Source of the DNA: JAAXGI01 sp965206975
Lineage (GTDB): Bacteria > Gemmatimonadota > Gemmatimonadetes > Longimicrobiales > Gaopeijiaceae
DNA: 64,000 nucleotides
Direction: 5' to 3'
Assembly (NCBI GenBank): GCA_965206975.1
Contig: OZ242253.1
Location: forward strand, 1,054,001-1,118,000
In this document: positions 18,353-26,368 of the stretch, piece by piece
Position numbering within the stretch: position 1 is the first letter of the stretch
Layout: the number at the start of each line of letters is the position of its first letter
Translations under genes and position numbers: made by a program
The notes under the pieces: model-generated
The model's input: the letters and a program-made list of their open reading frames with translations, nothing else
What the model was told of the DNA's origin: nothing
Database searches by the model: none

Positions 18353-18900
18353 CTACGATCCGAACCTCCCCGGCGGGACGGGAATCCGCTGGCTCATACC
18401 GACGAGGATGCGGTCGCCACTCGCGAGGAGCGGCTCCATCGAGTCTCCATCCGGGGTGATAACTCGGAGATCCTCCCGGCTCGCGGGGAACTCGTGACGG
18501 AGCAGGGACTCCGCGAGAAGCCCCACCTCCTCAACCACCACCCTCTCGTCTTCCCAGCTCCCCGATCCCCACGCCCTCCGAGCGTCGATCTCCGGTACCG
18601 CGCTGTAGCCCCTCGGCGTCAAGCCTTGGCTGGATATGCCCGTTCGCCCAAAGAGGCCCTCGAGGAGCGCCGTGCACCCCCGCCGAGAAACTCCTCGGAC
18701 CCACACAGGGGGTGTGCGGCGAGAGCTCTCCGGCCCTGACCCGGGGCGTTCCCCGGCGATGTCTGGTAGAGGTAGGACGGGTTCCGGCCGATCGCGAGCG
18801 AAGCTCGCCTCAGGTTGGTGCGGCTCTTCGGGAGGAACTCAAGGATCCGTCGGCGAACCGGGTCCAACTCGAGGTTGCCGTACCTCGTCGGTGACACCAT
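18353..18900 (-). pseudogene. Broken HTH / S24-peptidase-type transcriptional regulator
   Basis: The N-terminal part (from 18900) reads RRRILEFLPKSRTNLRRASLAIGRNPSYLYQ, like the helix-turn-helix of LexA/CI-type regulators with S24 domains. After about residue 45 the frame is lost, while a second frame (to 18353) holds the S24 motif ITPDGDSMEPLLASGDRILVG with the nucleophilic Ser. The normal middle and end of the S24 domain, including the Lys strand, are missing, and the stop comes after PPGRFGS; another frame beyond reads EVRIVGRV as family ends do. At least one frameshift and probably a deletion make this a decayed gene. Confidence 0.65.
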
Positions 18901-18957
18901 ACCGCCTGCACGATACGACTTCGCCTAGGGTGGGAGAGGCCACGCTTCCTTCCCGGC

Positions 18958-19317
18958 CTACGGCTCGTCGCTTGGCGGGTCGGCCTCGACCGCGCGCTGG
19001 TTCCGCATCCGTTCCCACCCGAAGAGAAACTCCCGGACGACTCGCCCGCCGAGGTAGAAGGCGACGGCGAGTACAAGGACCCAGCCCGTGGGAATGAGCG
19101 AGTAGTCGGGCCGGATCCAGAGGCCGATGTAGAGGGCCAGGACGAGGGCAAGCGCACCCCCCGCCGCCCAGCCTCGGGCGGCAGACCGCCGCTGGGCCCG
19201 CGTGAGGCACTCCCCACACCAGAACTGGCTGTCCAGCTCCTTAATCGGTTTCGGCTGAAGACAGCGTATGCACGTGAGGTCGTCGGAGCGGGGATCCGGT
19301 CGTTCCCTTTCAGTCAT
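18958..19317 (-). CDS. Zinc-ribbon two-TM membrane protein
   Basis: 119 residues. The N-terminus carries a probable zinc ribbon (C16-x2-C19 and C34-x2-C37), followed by two hydrophobic helices (about 51-67 and 76-92) and a charged tail. Function unknown. Its ATG overlaps the stop of the isocitrate dehydrogenase gene in an ATGA arrangement, so it is translationally coupled and the last gene of that operon. Confidence 0.75.
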   Translation of the reverse strand: MTERERPDPRSDDLTCIRCLQPKPIKELDSQFWCGECLTRAQRRSAARGWAAGGALALVLALYIGLWIRPDYSLIPTGWVLVLAVAFYLGGRVVREFLFGWERMRNQRAVEADPPSDEP

Positions 19318-20333
19318 CGATCCAGATTCGCGATGGCGGCAGTGAGAAACTCCGCGGTCGTGGCATTCCCGCCCACATCCCGCGTGCGGGTGGCGGGGTC
19401 TTCGAGCGTCCGGCGGATCGCCCCTCGAATCCGCCTCGCCGTCTCCCCCTGCCCCAGATGGTCGAGCATCATCGCGGCGGCCAGGACGAGGGCGGTGGGA
19501 TTCGCGACACCTTCCCCGGCTATATCGGGGGCGGAACCGTGGACCGCCTCGAACATCGACACCTCGGCCCCGACGTTGGCGGCGGGCGCGAGTCCGAGCC
19601 CCCCGACGAGTCCGGCCATGAGATCGCTCAGGATGTCTCCGAACATATTCTCCATGACCAGGACGTCGAGGACGTACGGATCCTTGACGAGCTGCATCGC
19701 AGTCGCATCGATGATCCTCGCCTCGAACTCGACCTCCCCGGAGTAGCCCTGGGCCACCGATTCCCCGGCTTCAAGAAAGAGACCCTGGGTATACTTAAGG
19801 ATATTCGCCTTGTGGGCGAGCGTCACCTTCTTCCTTCCACGCGCTTTCGCGTACTCGAAGGCGTACCGTACGATTCGCTCCACCCCGAAACGCGTAATGA
19901 TCATGACCGACTCGGCTGCTGCCTTCGGATCGCCCTCTAGGCCGATATAATGCTCGACCCCCACGTAGAGACCTTCCGTATTCTCGCGGATTAGGACGAG
20001 GTCGATGTCCTCGTATCGCTGACCCGGAACGAGCGTGACGACCGGGCGGACGTTCGCGTATAGGTCGAACTCCTTTCGGATCACGACGTTTATGGAGCGG
20101 AAACCTGATCCCAGCGGGGTGGTCATGGGCCCCTTTAGAACAACGCCGTTTCGCTGAATGGAATCGAGGGTGGCCCCGGGAAGCGGATCCCGGACCGCCT
20201 CCATCGCGGCGATGCCCCCCAGTTGATGGTCGTACTCGAGAGCGGCGCCAGCCGCGTCGAGGAGAGAGAGCGTCGCCTCGGTCACCTCGGGCCCGATCCC
20301 GTCGCCCGAGATGATTGTGACTGTAGTAGACAT
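19314..20333 (-). CDS. NAD+-type isocitrate/isopropylmalate-family dehydrogenase
   Basis: 339 residues, cytosolic beta-decarboxylating dehydrogenase. Marks: ISGDGIGPEV at the start, substrate segment TTPLGSGFRSINVVIRKEFDLYANVRP (read in parts; the S-x-N-x-x-x-R pattern and ANVRP are those of NAD+-isocitrate dehydrogenase), RENTEGLYVG, the metal site DILSDLMAGLVGGLGLAP and cofactor loop VHGSAPDIAGEGVANP. Isocitrate dehydrogenase is most likely; homoisocitrate dehydrogenase cannot be excluded. A lipoprotein gene ends 20 bases upstream and a zinc-ribbon membrane protein overlaps its stop. The longer open frame to 20966 overlaps that lipoprotein and is not used. Confidence 0.88.
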   Translation of the reverse strand: MSTTVTIISGDGIGPEVTEATLSLLDAAGAALEYDHQLGGIAAMEAVRDPLPGATLDSIQRNGVVLKGPMTTPLGSGFRSINVVIRKEFDLYANVRPVVTLVPGQRYEDIDLVLIRENTEGLYVGVEHYIGLEGDPKAAAESVMIITRFGVERIVRYAFEYAKARGRKKVTLAHKANILKYTQGLFLEAGESVAQGYSGEVEFEARIIDATAMQLVKDPYVLDVLVMENMFGDILSDLMAGLVGGLGLAPAANVGAEVSMFEAVHGSAPDIAGEGVANPTALVLAAAMMLDHLGQGETARRIRGAIRRTLEDPATRTRDVGGNATTAEFLTAAIANLDR

Positions 20334-20353
20334 GTGCGGTCGAGAGACCGCCG

Positions 20354-20908
20354 TCAGAGCGGCGGAATGAATTCGCGGTTGTACTGAAAGTCCGTGTGCT
20401 CTTCCCCGAAGCGGATGAGATCGCGCATGTAGCCCGGACTCTCGGTGCCCTGGGTCCGGGCGTACCCGGCCACGTTCAGGGCGCGGGGCCAGGTGATGTC
20501 GTTGAACTCCGTCCGTCCGAGGAGGGCTTGTGCGAGAACTCCGCCGTCCTGGTAGACGACGATGACCCGCACCCCGCCAAGCCCGGAGTAGTCCCGGAAG
20601 GCCTGCTGCGTGGCGGGGGAGAGGAGGAAGATATAGGGGGAGGCCATCGCCCATACACGGCCGCCCATCCGGTACTCTTCCCGGTCGATCTCGACCGTGA
20701 CGTGTGCCACGTTCCCGCTCATCTCCACCGCGAGGTTCCCCCCGTACTCGTAGTAAGCCCGGACATCGGAAGCACGCGGCCGGACCGTGGGAGGCGCTTC
20801 TACCTGGCAGCCGCCAAGCAACACCGTACCCGAGGCAGCGATGAGGAGAAAGAGCCTTCCAGTCACTGAGCCGCGAGCGCAGGGTCCGAAGCGAGGTGCG
20901 GGTGTCAT
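20354..20908 (-). CDS. Lipoprotein of unknown function
   Basis: 184 residues with a lipoprotein signal peptide (LFLLIAASGTVLLGGC, Cys about residue 34). The mature part has a central hydrophobic strand region (GGVRVIVVYQDGG) and no family I recognise. First gene of a likely operon with isocitrate dehydrogenase (20-base gap). ATG start 20908 without clear ribosome-binding site; a GTG 14 codons in is possible. Confidence 0.7.
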   Translation of the reverse strand: MTPAPRFGPCARGSVTGRLFLLIAASGTVLLGGCQVEAPPTVRPRASDVRAYYEYGGNLAVEMSGNVAHVTVEIDREEYRMGGRVWAMASPYIFLLSPATQQAFRDYSGLGGVRVIVVYQDGGVLAQALLGRTEFNDITWPRALNVAGYARTQGTESPGYMRDLIRFGEEHTDFQYNREFIPPL

Positions 20909-20992
20909 CGCAGAGCCTGCGTGACTCCGAGGAAAAGGAGAGCGGCGCGGAACCTCGGCGGAGCACCCGCCGGATCGGGCTTTCCGGGAAGC

Positions 20993-21406
20993 TTACTCGG
21001 ACACACCGTCGAAGTCGAGCGCGGCTGAGTTGATGCAGTAGCGAAGACCCGTCGGACGCGGTCCATCCGGAAAGACGTGGCCCAGATGCGCATCGCAGGC
21101 GGAGCAGACCACCTCGGTTCTCCGGTGGAAGAGGGAGCGGTCATCCCTCTCCTCGATGTGATCCGGATCGACGGTGTCCCAGAAAGAGGGCCAGCCAGTT
21201 CCCGAATTGTACTTCGTAGCCGAGGAGAAGAGGGGCGTCCCGCAGCAGATGCACCTGTACATGCCCTCTGCCTTCTCGTCCCAGTATGCCCCGGTGAAGG
21301 CTCGCTCCGTGCCCTTCTTGCGGGTCACCCGGTACTGCTCGGGAGTCAGTTGCGCTCGCCGATCGTCGGGTGCACGGAACTCCTTCCGCTTCGAATCCTG
21401 GCTCAT
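20993..21406 (-). CDS. msrB: Peptide-methionine (R)-S-oxide reductase
   Basis: 137 residues, repairs methionine-R-sulfoxide in proteins. Complete MsrB: FTGAYWDEKAEGMYRC, zinc pairs CICC and CSAC, the substrate motif YNSGTGWPSFW, GHVFPDGP, and the catalytic Cys in RYCINSAALDF near the C-terminus. Cytosolic, no signal peptide from ATG 21406, which I chose because it gives the family's normal beginning; the frame to 21532 adds a Gly/Arg-rich tail. Monocistronic. Confidence 0.93.
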   Translation of the reverse strand: MSQDSKRKEFRAPDDRRAQLTPEQYRVTRKKGTERAFTGAYWDEKAEGMYRCICCGTPLFSSATKYNSGTGWPSFWDTVDPDHIEERDDRSLFHRRTEVVCSACDAHLGHVFPDGPRPTGLRYCINSAALDFDGVSE

Positions 21407-21638
21407 GCAGCATCCCCCGTCCGGATCATGACCCCAGCCACCGATACCGCCCCGCCTTCCCGCAGTCGGAGCTACCCGCTTCGTGCGTCGTCCACCGATG
21501 CCCTTTGGCGGCGCTGCCGCAGCACCGGGCATGGGCCCCGCGATGAACGGACGACAGCCCTCGGGCCACGATCAATACCGGATCCCGTTGGGGGGGTTCC
21601 TCAGGTACGGACATGCGACGGTGCCGCCCCGCATCCTC

Positions 21639-22985
21639 CTACGGATCTTCCCCCGCCCTACTGTCCGGGATGCCGGGGAGATCGAAGCGGATCGTTGTTC
21701 CCCGGCCCAGTTCGCTCTCGGCGCCGACTGTTCCCTCCATCGACTGGACGAGGTGGCGGACGATCGCGAGGCCGAGCCCCGTGCCGCCGGCATCCCGATC
21801 GCGTCCGGAATCCGAACGGTAGAACCGCTCGAAGATACGTGGAAGGGCGCTCGAGGCGATCCCGGTCCCGGAGTCGGTCACTGCGATCCGGACGGTCGAC
21901 CCGCTCGGGGTAATGGTGACGGCAATGCTCCCGCCGACCGGGGTATAGCGGAGGGCGTTGTCGTAGAGATTCCGGAAGATCTGGTGGAGGGCCTGGGGGT
22001 CTGCGAGCGCCACCCCGTCCCCGTGGACGGAGAAGCGTACCTTCCGGGCACGCTGTTCCGGCGCGAGACCCTCCCAGACCTCCCGAGCGGAGTTCGAAAG
22101 CCGGACGGGCTCCTCGCTAGGGATCCATCCCCCCGACTCGAGGCGGGAAAGATCGAGCAGGTCGTCTACGAGGTTCTGAAGACGGATCGTGTTCTTCCGG
22201 ATCGACCCCAGGAACTCCCGCCGCAAGTCTTCGGGGGGATCGTCCTCGAGGAGGGTCTCGGCGAAGCCCCGCACGGCCGTGAGCGGTGTCTTGAGCTCGT
22301 GAGAGGCGTTCGCCACGAAGTCCCTTCGTACCCGTTCGACCAGGTGCAGCTTCGTCACGTCCAGGAAGGTCACGACCGAGCCACCCCCCTGCATCAGGTG
22401 CGAGGAGATCCTCAGATGCCGCGCTCCGATCCGGACCTCCCGGGGTGCGAGGGGAAACGCCACCGACTCTGTGAGATGGTCCCGCAGCTCGGTATGCCGG
22501 ACAAGTGTTCCGATCGGGGCAAGCGCGGCTGGCTGCGCCACGTCGAGAAGCTCCGCGGCGGCCGTGTTCATCCTGAGGACCCGTGCACCTTCCGTCAGGG
22601 CGATCACACCCTCGGCAATCGAGTCCATGATCGCCTGAAGCTCGTCTTGCTCCCCCACGAGCTCGCCGGTGCGCCCCTCGATCTCCTCTGCCATGGCCTG
22701 GAGTGCGGCGCTCAGCTCCGCGAGGTCGGGGGGCATCGCTCGGCGACCCCGGGCAGCAGCAAAGTCACCCGCAGAGATTCGACGGGCCCGGTCCGCGAGT
22801 TCCTGCACGGCACGGGAGAACCCGAAGTGCAGGAGCCAACCGCCGATCCAGAGGAGGAGGAGGCCCACCACCACGATAAGTGCGGCCGTTACGGCCACTA
22901 CGTCGCGGAAGAGCGCCGCGACGGTGCCGAGGGCGAGGATAAGAGTCGTCCCGGCAAGGACCAGATGCAGCGTTCGGAGACTCAC
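21639..22985 (-). CDS. phoR: PhoR-type sensor histidine kinase
   Basis: 448 residues. Two N-terminal transmembrane helices (about 8-27 and 29-54) with almost no periplasmic part, as in PhoR; HAMP-like segment with RARRISAGDF; PAS region (about 110-215); H-box FVANASHELKTPLTAVRGF; ATP-binding N-box NLYDNALRYTP, then DSGTGI, FERFYR and GTGLGLAIV. It would phosphorylate the response regulator encoded just upstream under phosphate limitation. GTG start 22985; 110 bases separate it from the regulator's stop. Confidence 0.88.
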   Translation of the reverse strand: MSLRTLHLVLAGTTLILALGTVAALFRDVVAVTAALIVVVGLLLLWIGGWLLHFGFSRAVQELADRARRISAGDFAAARGRRAMPPDLAELSAALQAMAEEIEGRTGELVGEQDELQAIMDSIAEGVIALTEGARVLRMNTAAAELLDVAQPAALAPIGTLVRHTELRDHLTESVAFPLAPREVRIGARHLRISSHLMQGGGSVVTFLDVTKLHLVERVRRDFVANASHELKTPLTAVRGFAETLLEDDPPEDLRREFLGSIRKNTIRLQNLVDDLLDLSRLESGGWIPSEEPVRLSNSAREVWEGLAPEQRARKVRFSVHGDGVALADPQALHQIFRNLYDNALRYTPVGGSIAVTITPSGSTVRIAVTDSGTGIASSALPRIFERFYRSDSGRDRDAGGTGLGLAIVRHLVQSMEGTVGAESELGRGTTIRFDLPGIPDSRAGEDP

Positions 22986-23095
22986 ATGCCACCATCACCC
23001 AAGGCGGTCGGAGTTCATGCCCGTGCCGGAGGCACGAGTCGGCGGATTGTCCAGGCGCCGGCGCCGTTCGCCAGATCGAGTGCCCCGTCCCGAGG

Positions 23096-23839
23096 CTAGG
23101 AGCTCTCTCCCTCGGGGACTCGAATGCGATATCCGAATCCCCGCACCGTCTCCACCCACGCGCCCACGGGGCCCAACTTCGCACGGAGCCGCCGAATATG
23201 CATGTCCACCGTACGGGTGTGGATCCGCCGGGCCACCTCCGACTCCACGTCCCACGCCCGTTCGAGGAGCTGCTGGCGGCTCTGCGTCCTCCCCCGGCGC
23301 TCGAGGAGCGCCTGAAGGAGGCGGAATTCGGTCGGGGTGAGGGTGAGCGGCTCACCGTCGAGGGTTGCCGCGTGCGCGCTCACATCCACCGCCAGGAGAC
23401 CGGCCCTCAGGATCCGCCCCCCAGTCTCCGGGGTGGGCTGCGCGATCCGGCGGAGAATGGACCGCACGCGAAGGACGAGCTCCCTTGGCGAGAAGGGTTT
23501 CGTCAGATAGTCATCCGCCCCGAGCTCGAGGCCCTCGATCCGGTCCTCCTGCTCCCGCTTCGCCGTCAGGATGAGGACGGGGAGGCCCCGCGTGCCCGGT
23601 TCCTGTCGGAGCACCCTCAGGATCTGGTCTCCCGAGACCCCGGGGAGCATCCGATCGAGCACTAGGAGGTCCGGTACCTCCCTGCCGATCGAGGAGAGGG
23701 CCTGGTCGCTGTTTGTCGCCGTCTCGACCCTGAACCCCTCCCGCGTAAGCTGATATGCAATCAGCGCAGCGATATCCGCCTCGTCTTCGACGACGAGGAT
23801 CCGGGGAGCCGCCAACCCGGAGGAGGACCTTGTGTCCAT
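23096..23839 (-). CDS. phoB: PhoB-type response regulator
   Basis: 247 residues. Receiver domain (about 13-130) with acid pocket VVEDEAD, phospho-acceptor in DLLVLDRMLPG and switch Lys in LTKPF; C-terminal OmpR/PhoB winged helix (about 145-245) with LTLTPTEFRLLQALLERRG, VDMHIRRLRAKLG and VETVRGFGYRI. The length and kinase partner (downstream phoR) support PhoB. ATG 23839 starts the normal N-terminus; there is no strong ribosome-binding site. Possible targets include the TonB receptor and lipoprotein upstream (26-29 kb). Confidence 0.88.
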   Translation of the reverse strand: MDTRSSSGLAAPRILVVEDEADIAALIAYQLTREGFRVETATNSDQALSSIGREVPDLLVLDRMLPGVSGDQILRVLRQEPGTRGLPVLILTAKREQEDRIEGLELGADDYLTKPFSPRELVLRVRSILRRIAQPTPETGGRILRAGLLAVDVSAHAATLDGEPLTLTPTEFRLLQALLERRGRTQSRQQLLERAWDVESEVARRIHTRTVDMHIRRLRAKLGPVGAWVETVRGFGYRIRVPEGESS

Positions 23840-24014
23840 TGAGGCGCTCGCTCTGCGGCCAAACTCGACCGTCTTGCCGCTGTCGGGCAGGGGCCACGCC
23901 CCGAGAGAATCGAGGAGCGGCCGGGATGTCGGGTCGTTAGGCACGCGTACACTCCCGGGATAGAGAGCTAGTGAGAGAGCGGAGGCACGGGGCGTTCGCT
24001 CAAGTCCGGCCCTT

Positions 24015-24692
24015 TCAATCTGCCTCAACCGCGCGGAGCACATCGTCATAGTAGCGAAAGAGCTTGTAACCCGCTCCTCGCTCCACGACGTCCTTGAAGA
24101 GCTGAATGCGCTGCTCCCCTGAAGGGGTCCGAAGGGTCACCCAACAGTCCGTGTGTACCCGGAACGTCTCGAACTCCTGGACGTCGCCCCGGCAGGCCGC
24201 GTCCTCGAGCTCGGCCGGGAGTCCCTCGAACTGAGGCGCCAGCCGGATCAAGGCGCTCCGATCCCTGGTCTCGATATCGGCCCAAACATATTCGATCGGC
24301 ATGTTTAGGTCCGGACTTGAAGCAGGCAGCTCGGGCCAGACCACCTCCATGTACTCTTCTCTGGAGAGGCGGAGCTCGCCGAGAGATGTCCGGTCGTCGC
24401 CGATCAGTCCGCGGACCACCCGTTCACCGACGTACGCCAGGCTGCTCCCTGACCCGGGGAAGGGCGCGATCCCGCTCGCCTCCTCGCTTCCCCGTATCCG
24501 AGACCCCCCGGCCGCCAGGATCCCCCAGCCAACCAGCAGCAGGGCGAGCCACCCCGGTCCGATCGAAACGGAACCGCCGGAAAGAGCCGAAGGGGGCCGC
24601 CTAGGCGGCCCCCTTCGATTCAGGCAGCCCAGCACTGACCAAACCCCCCGTGCGCCTAATTCTGCGCGAAGGTGGTCCAGCCCTCGTACCAC
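24015..24692 (-). CDS. Membrane-anchored or exported protein, unknown; start uncertain
   Basis: A long frame whose C-terminal 170 residues look like a real protein (REEYMEVVWPELPASSP, a Cys pair DAACRGD and HTDCWVTL, KDVVERGAGYKLFRYYDD). Before that lies a hydrophobic helix GWLALLLVGWGILAAGG. The first GTG at 24692 lies inside the preceding gene and before the terminator at 24590, so the real start is probably near 24570, but no ATG/GTG fits there; a non-standard start or a frameshift is possible. Between PhoB and the beta-helix lipoprotein, same strand. No family recognised. Confidence 0.6.
   Translation of the reverse strand: MVRGLDHLRAELGARGVWSVLGCLNRRGPPRRPPSALSGGSVSIGPGWLALLLVGWGILAAGGSRIRGSEEASGIAPFPGSGSSLAYVGERVVRGLIGDDRTSLGELRLSREEYMEVVWPELPASSPDLNMPIEYVWADIETRDRSALIRLAPQFEGLPAELEDAACRGDVQEFETFRVHTDCWVTLRTPSGEQRIQLFKDVVERGAGYKLFRYYDDVLRAVEAD
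24590..24615 (-). terminator. Terminator after beta-helix lipoprotein gene
   Basis: An 11-bp perfect stem (24590-24600 with 24605-24615) around CTAG, 40 bases after the stop at 24656. The sequence is symmetrical, so it may act in both directions; a short T-rich stretch (CTCTTTCC) follows on the minus strand. Confidence 0.75.
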
Positions 24693-26242
24693 TCTTCACC
24701 GTCCGGATCCACGCCACCGATGTAGTCGATTCCGGTCGTAAAGAAGCCGTCGGCCGGCGGATCCGCGCCGGCGCCACGTGCGGGGGATCCCGCATTCGGC
24801 CGGAAGTCCGGGTTGATCCTGTTCAGCGGATCGGCCAAGTCGGGATCTTCCACCCGATTGTTCCAGCCCGGCGTCAGGAAGATGGCTTCCTCGTCGATGA
24901 AGATGGCCTCCCCGTCGTCCGTGTCGTCGTCACCCGAGAAGTTGGACTCGTTACCAAAGATGATCGAGTTTCGGATCTCGAAGTCTCCGGCGTCCCGCCG
25001 ATCTACGGTCGCCGAGTTGTCCACGTCCAGCCCGAAGTCGGACATTTCGACTACGATGTGGTTGAACAGATGCCCCCCGGTGCCTCGGCGGTGAAGCATC
25101 CCCCGCGTCTCGTCCATACCTCCGCCCCGGCCTCCGCCCACCAGAGTCACGTTGTAAATCGTCGGCATCGTCAAGGGCTCGGCGTTGAAGTCAAGCTCGC
25201 TCCCGTCCACCTCATATCCGAGATCCGCGTCGTCCGGGTCCTGCTGCGCGATCCAGAACTGCCCGCGGCCTTGCCAGCCCGTGGAGTAATCGAAGGAGTC
25301 GTCCGATATCCCGGTGGCCAGGGCGTATTTGAGATCCACGGTACCCCCGAACCACTCGAACCCGTCGTCCGAACCGAAATGGGTTTGGATGTGGTGAAGC
25401 TCCGTCCCGGCCCCGACGCCGTTCAGGGTGAGGCAGTTGAGCTCGTTCCCGAGGGTGACCTCGAAGCCGCAGTACTCGACCCGGGTGTACGTCATGACAC
25501 CGCTGTTGTCCATCGCGTCCGTACCGCCGTACAGACGGCCGATCCCCTCGGCAACGCAGTCGTCACCGAGGTTGCAGTCCGAGAAGCCGAAGATCGCGAT
25601 CCCTCCCCAGTCACCGCGCCGCCGCTCCCCGACGGGATGGCCGCTCGTGAAGACGACCGGCGCCTCGGCGGTTCCGTTGGAGAAGATCTTGCCTCCCCGC
25701 GCAACGATCAGGGCCGTGGGAGCGACCTCGATACTGCCAAGAATCGTCGTGCCTGCCGGAATGTGAAGCTCTCCATCTTCTTCGACCGTGACCACGCCCT
25801 CCAACGTATAGGTAATGTCAGAGTCGAGCTCCCATATCCCACTGACCTCACGCGTGAGAACGTCCGGCTGCCACTCGACCTCCTCGCTCCATGGCGAAGT
25901 CCCGGCCGAGCTCCGTGCCGAGACGCGATAGCGATAGGTGACACCGAGGGCAACGTCAGAATCGGTGTAGACCGTATCAGCTACCCCCGGGGTCAGCTCT
26001 TCCCACATCCCCGTACCGCCTACTGTGGAACGCTCTACCGTATATGAGTCGGCCCCCGACACCGAAGACCACGTCACCCGAGCAGCACCACTGGAGTGAG
26101 CGACAGCAACTCCGGAGGGGGCCGCGAGCTGAACGGGTCCAGCAGGGGGAATAGTGGGACTAACATCACCACACCCGGCGAGGCCTCCAGTCAGTGCGAG
26201 TGCTCCGACGATGAGCCATCGGTTCCTCCATTGAGCATGCAT
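24656..26242 (-). CDS. Lipoprotein with FnIII domain and beta-helix-like region
   Basis: 528 residues. Lipobox GLAGC (Cys about 24), a fibronectin type III domain (about 38-128: PSGVAVAHSSGAARVTWSSV, YRYRVSARSSAGTSPWSEEV), then about 380 residues with the repeated strand pattern of parallel beta-helix or pectate-lyase-like folds (LHIPAGTTILG, LIVARGGKIFSNGT, FTSGHPVGERRRGDWGG) and many acidic loops. Comparable proteins follow TonB receptors in several phyla; here the receptor ends 126 bases upstream on the same strand. Surface binding or substrate capture is inferred. ATG 26242 chosen because it begins the signal peptide. Confidence 0.82.
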   Translation of the reverse strand: MHAQWRNRWLIVGALALTGGLAGCGDVSPTIPPAGPVQLAAPSGVAVAHSSGAARVTWSSVSGADSYTVERSTVGGTGMWEELTPGVADTVYTDSDVALGVTYRYRVSARSSAGTSPWSEEVEWQPDVLTREVSGIWELDSDITYTLEGVVTVEEDGELHIPAGTTILGSIEVAPTALIVARGGKIFSNGTAEAPVVFTSGHPVGERRRGDWGGIAIFGFSDCNLGDDCVAEGIGRLYGGTDAMDNSGVMTYTRVEYCGFEVTLGNELNCLTLNGVGAGTELHHIQTHFGSDDGFEWFGGTVDLKYALATGISDDSFDYSTGWQGRGQFWIAQQDPDDADLGYEVDGSELDFNAEPLTMPTIYNVTLVGGGRGGGMDETRGMLHRRGTGGHLFNHIVVEMSDFGLDVDNSATVDRRDAGDFEIRNSIIFGNESNFSGDDDTDDGEAIFIDEEAIFLTPGWNNRVEDPDLADPLNRINPDFRPNAGSPARGAGADPPADGFFTTGIDYIGGVDPDGEEWYEGWTTFAQN

Positions 26243-26368
26243 CTTCTTTCTATCCGCTCCGGTGCTGTGATGAACCGGTCCATCGTCGGCAGGGAGAATC
26301 GGCCCGAGCATGGCGAGTCCGATCCGCCAAGGGTGCAGTTGCCTCCAACGCCCGGGCCGGTCGACGCC

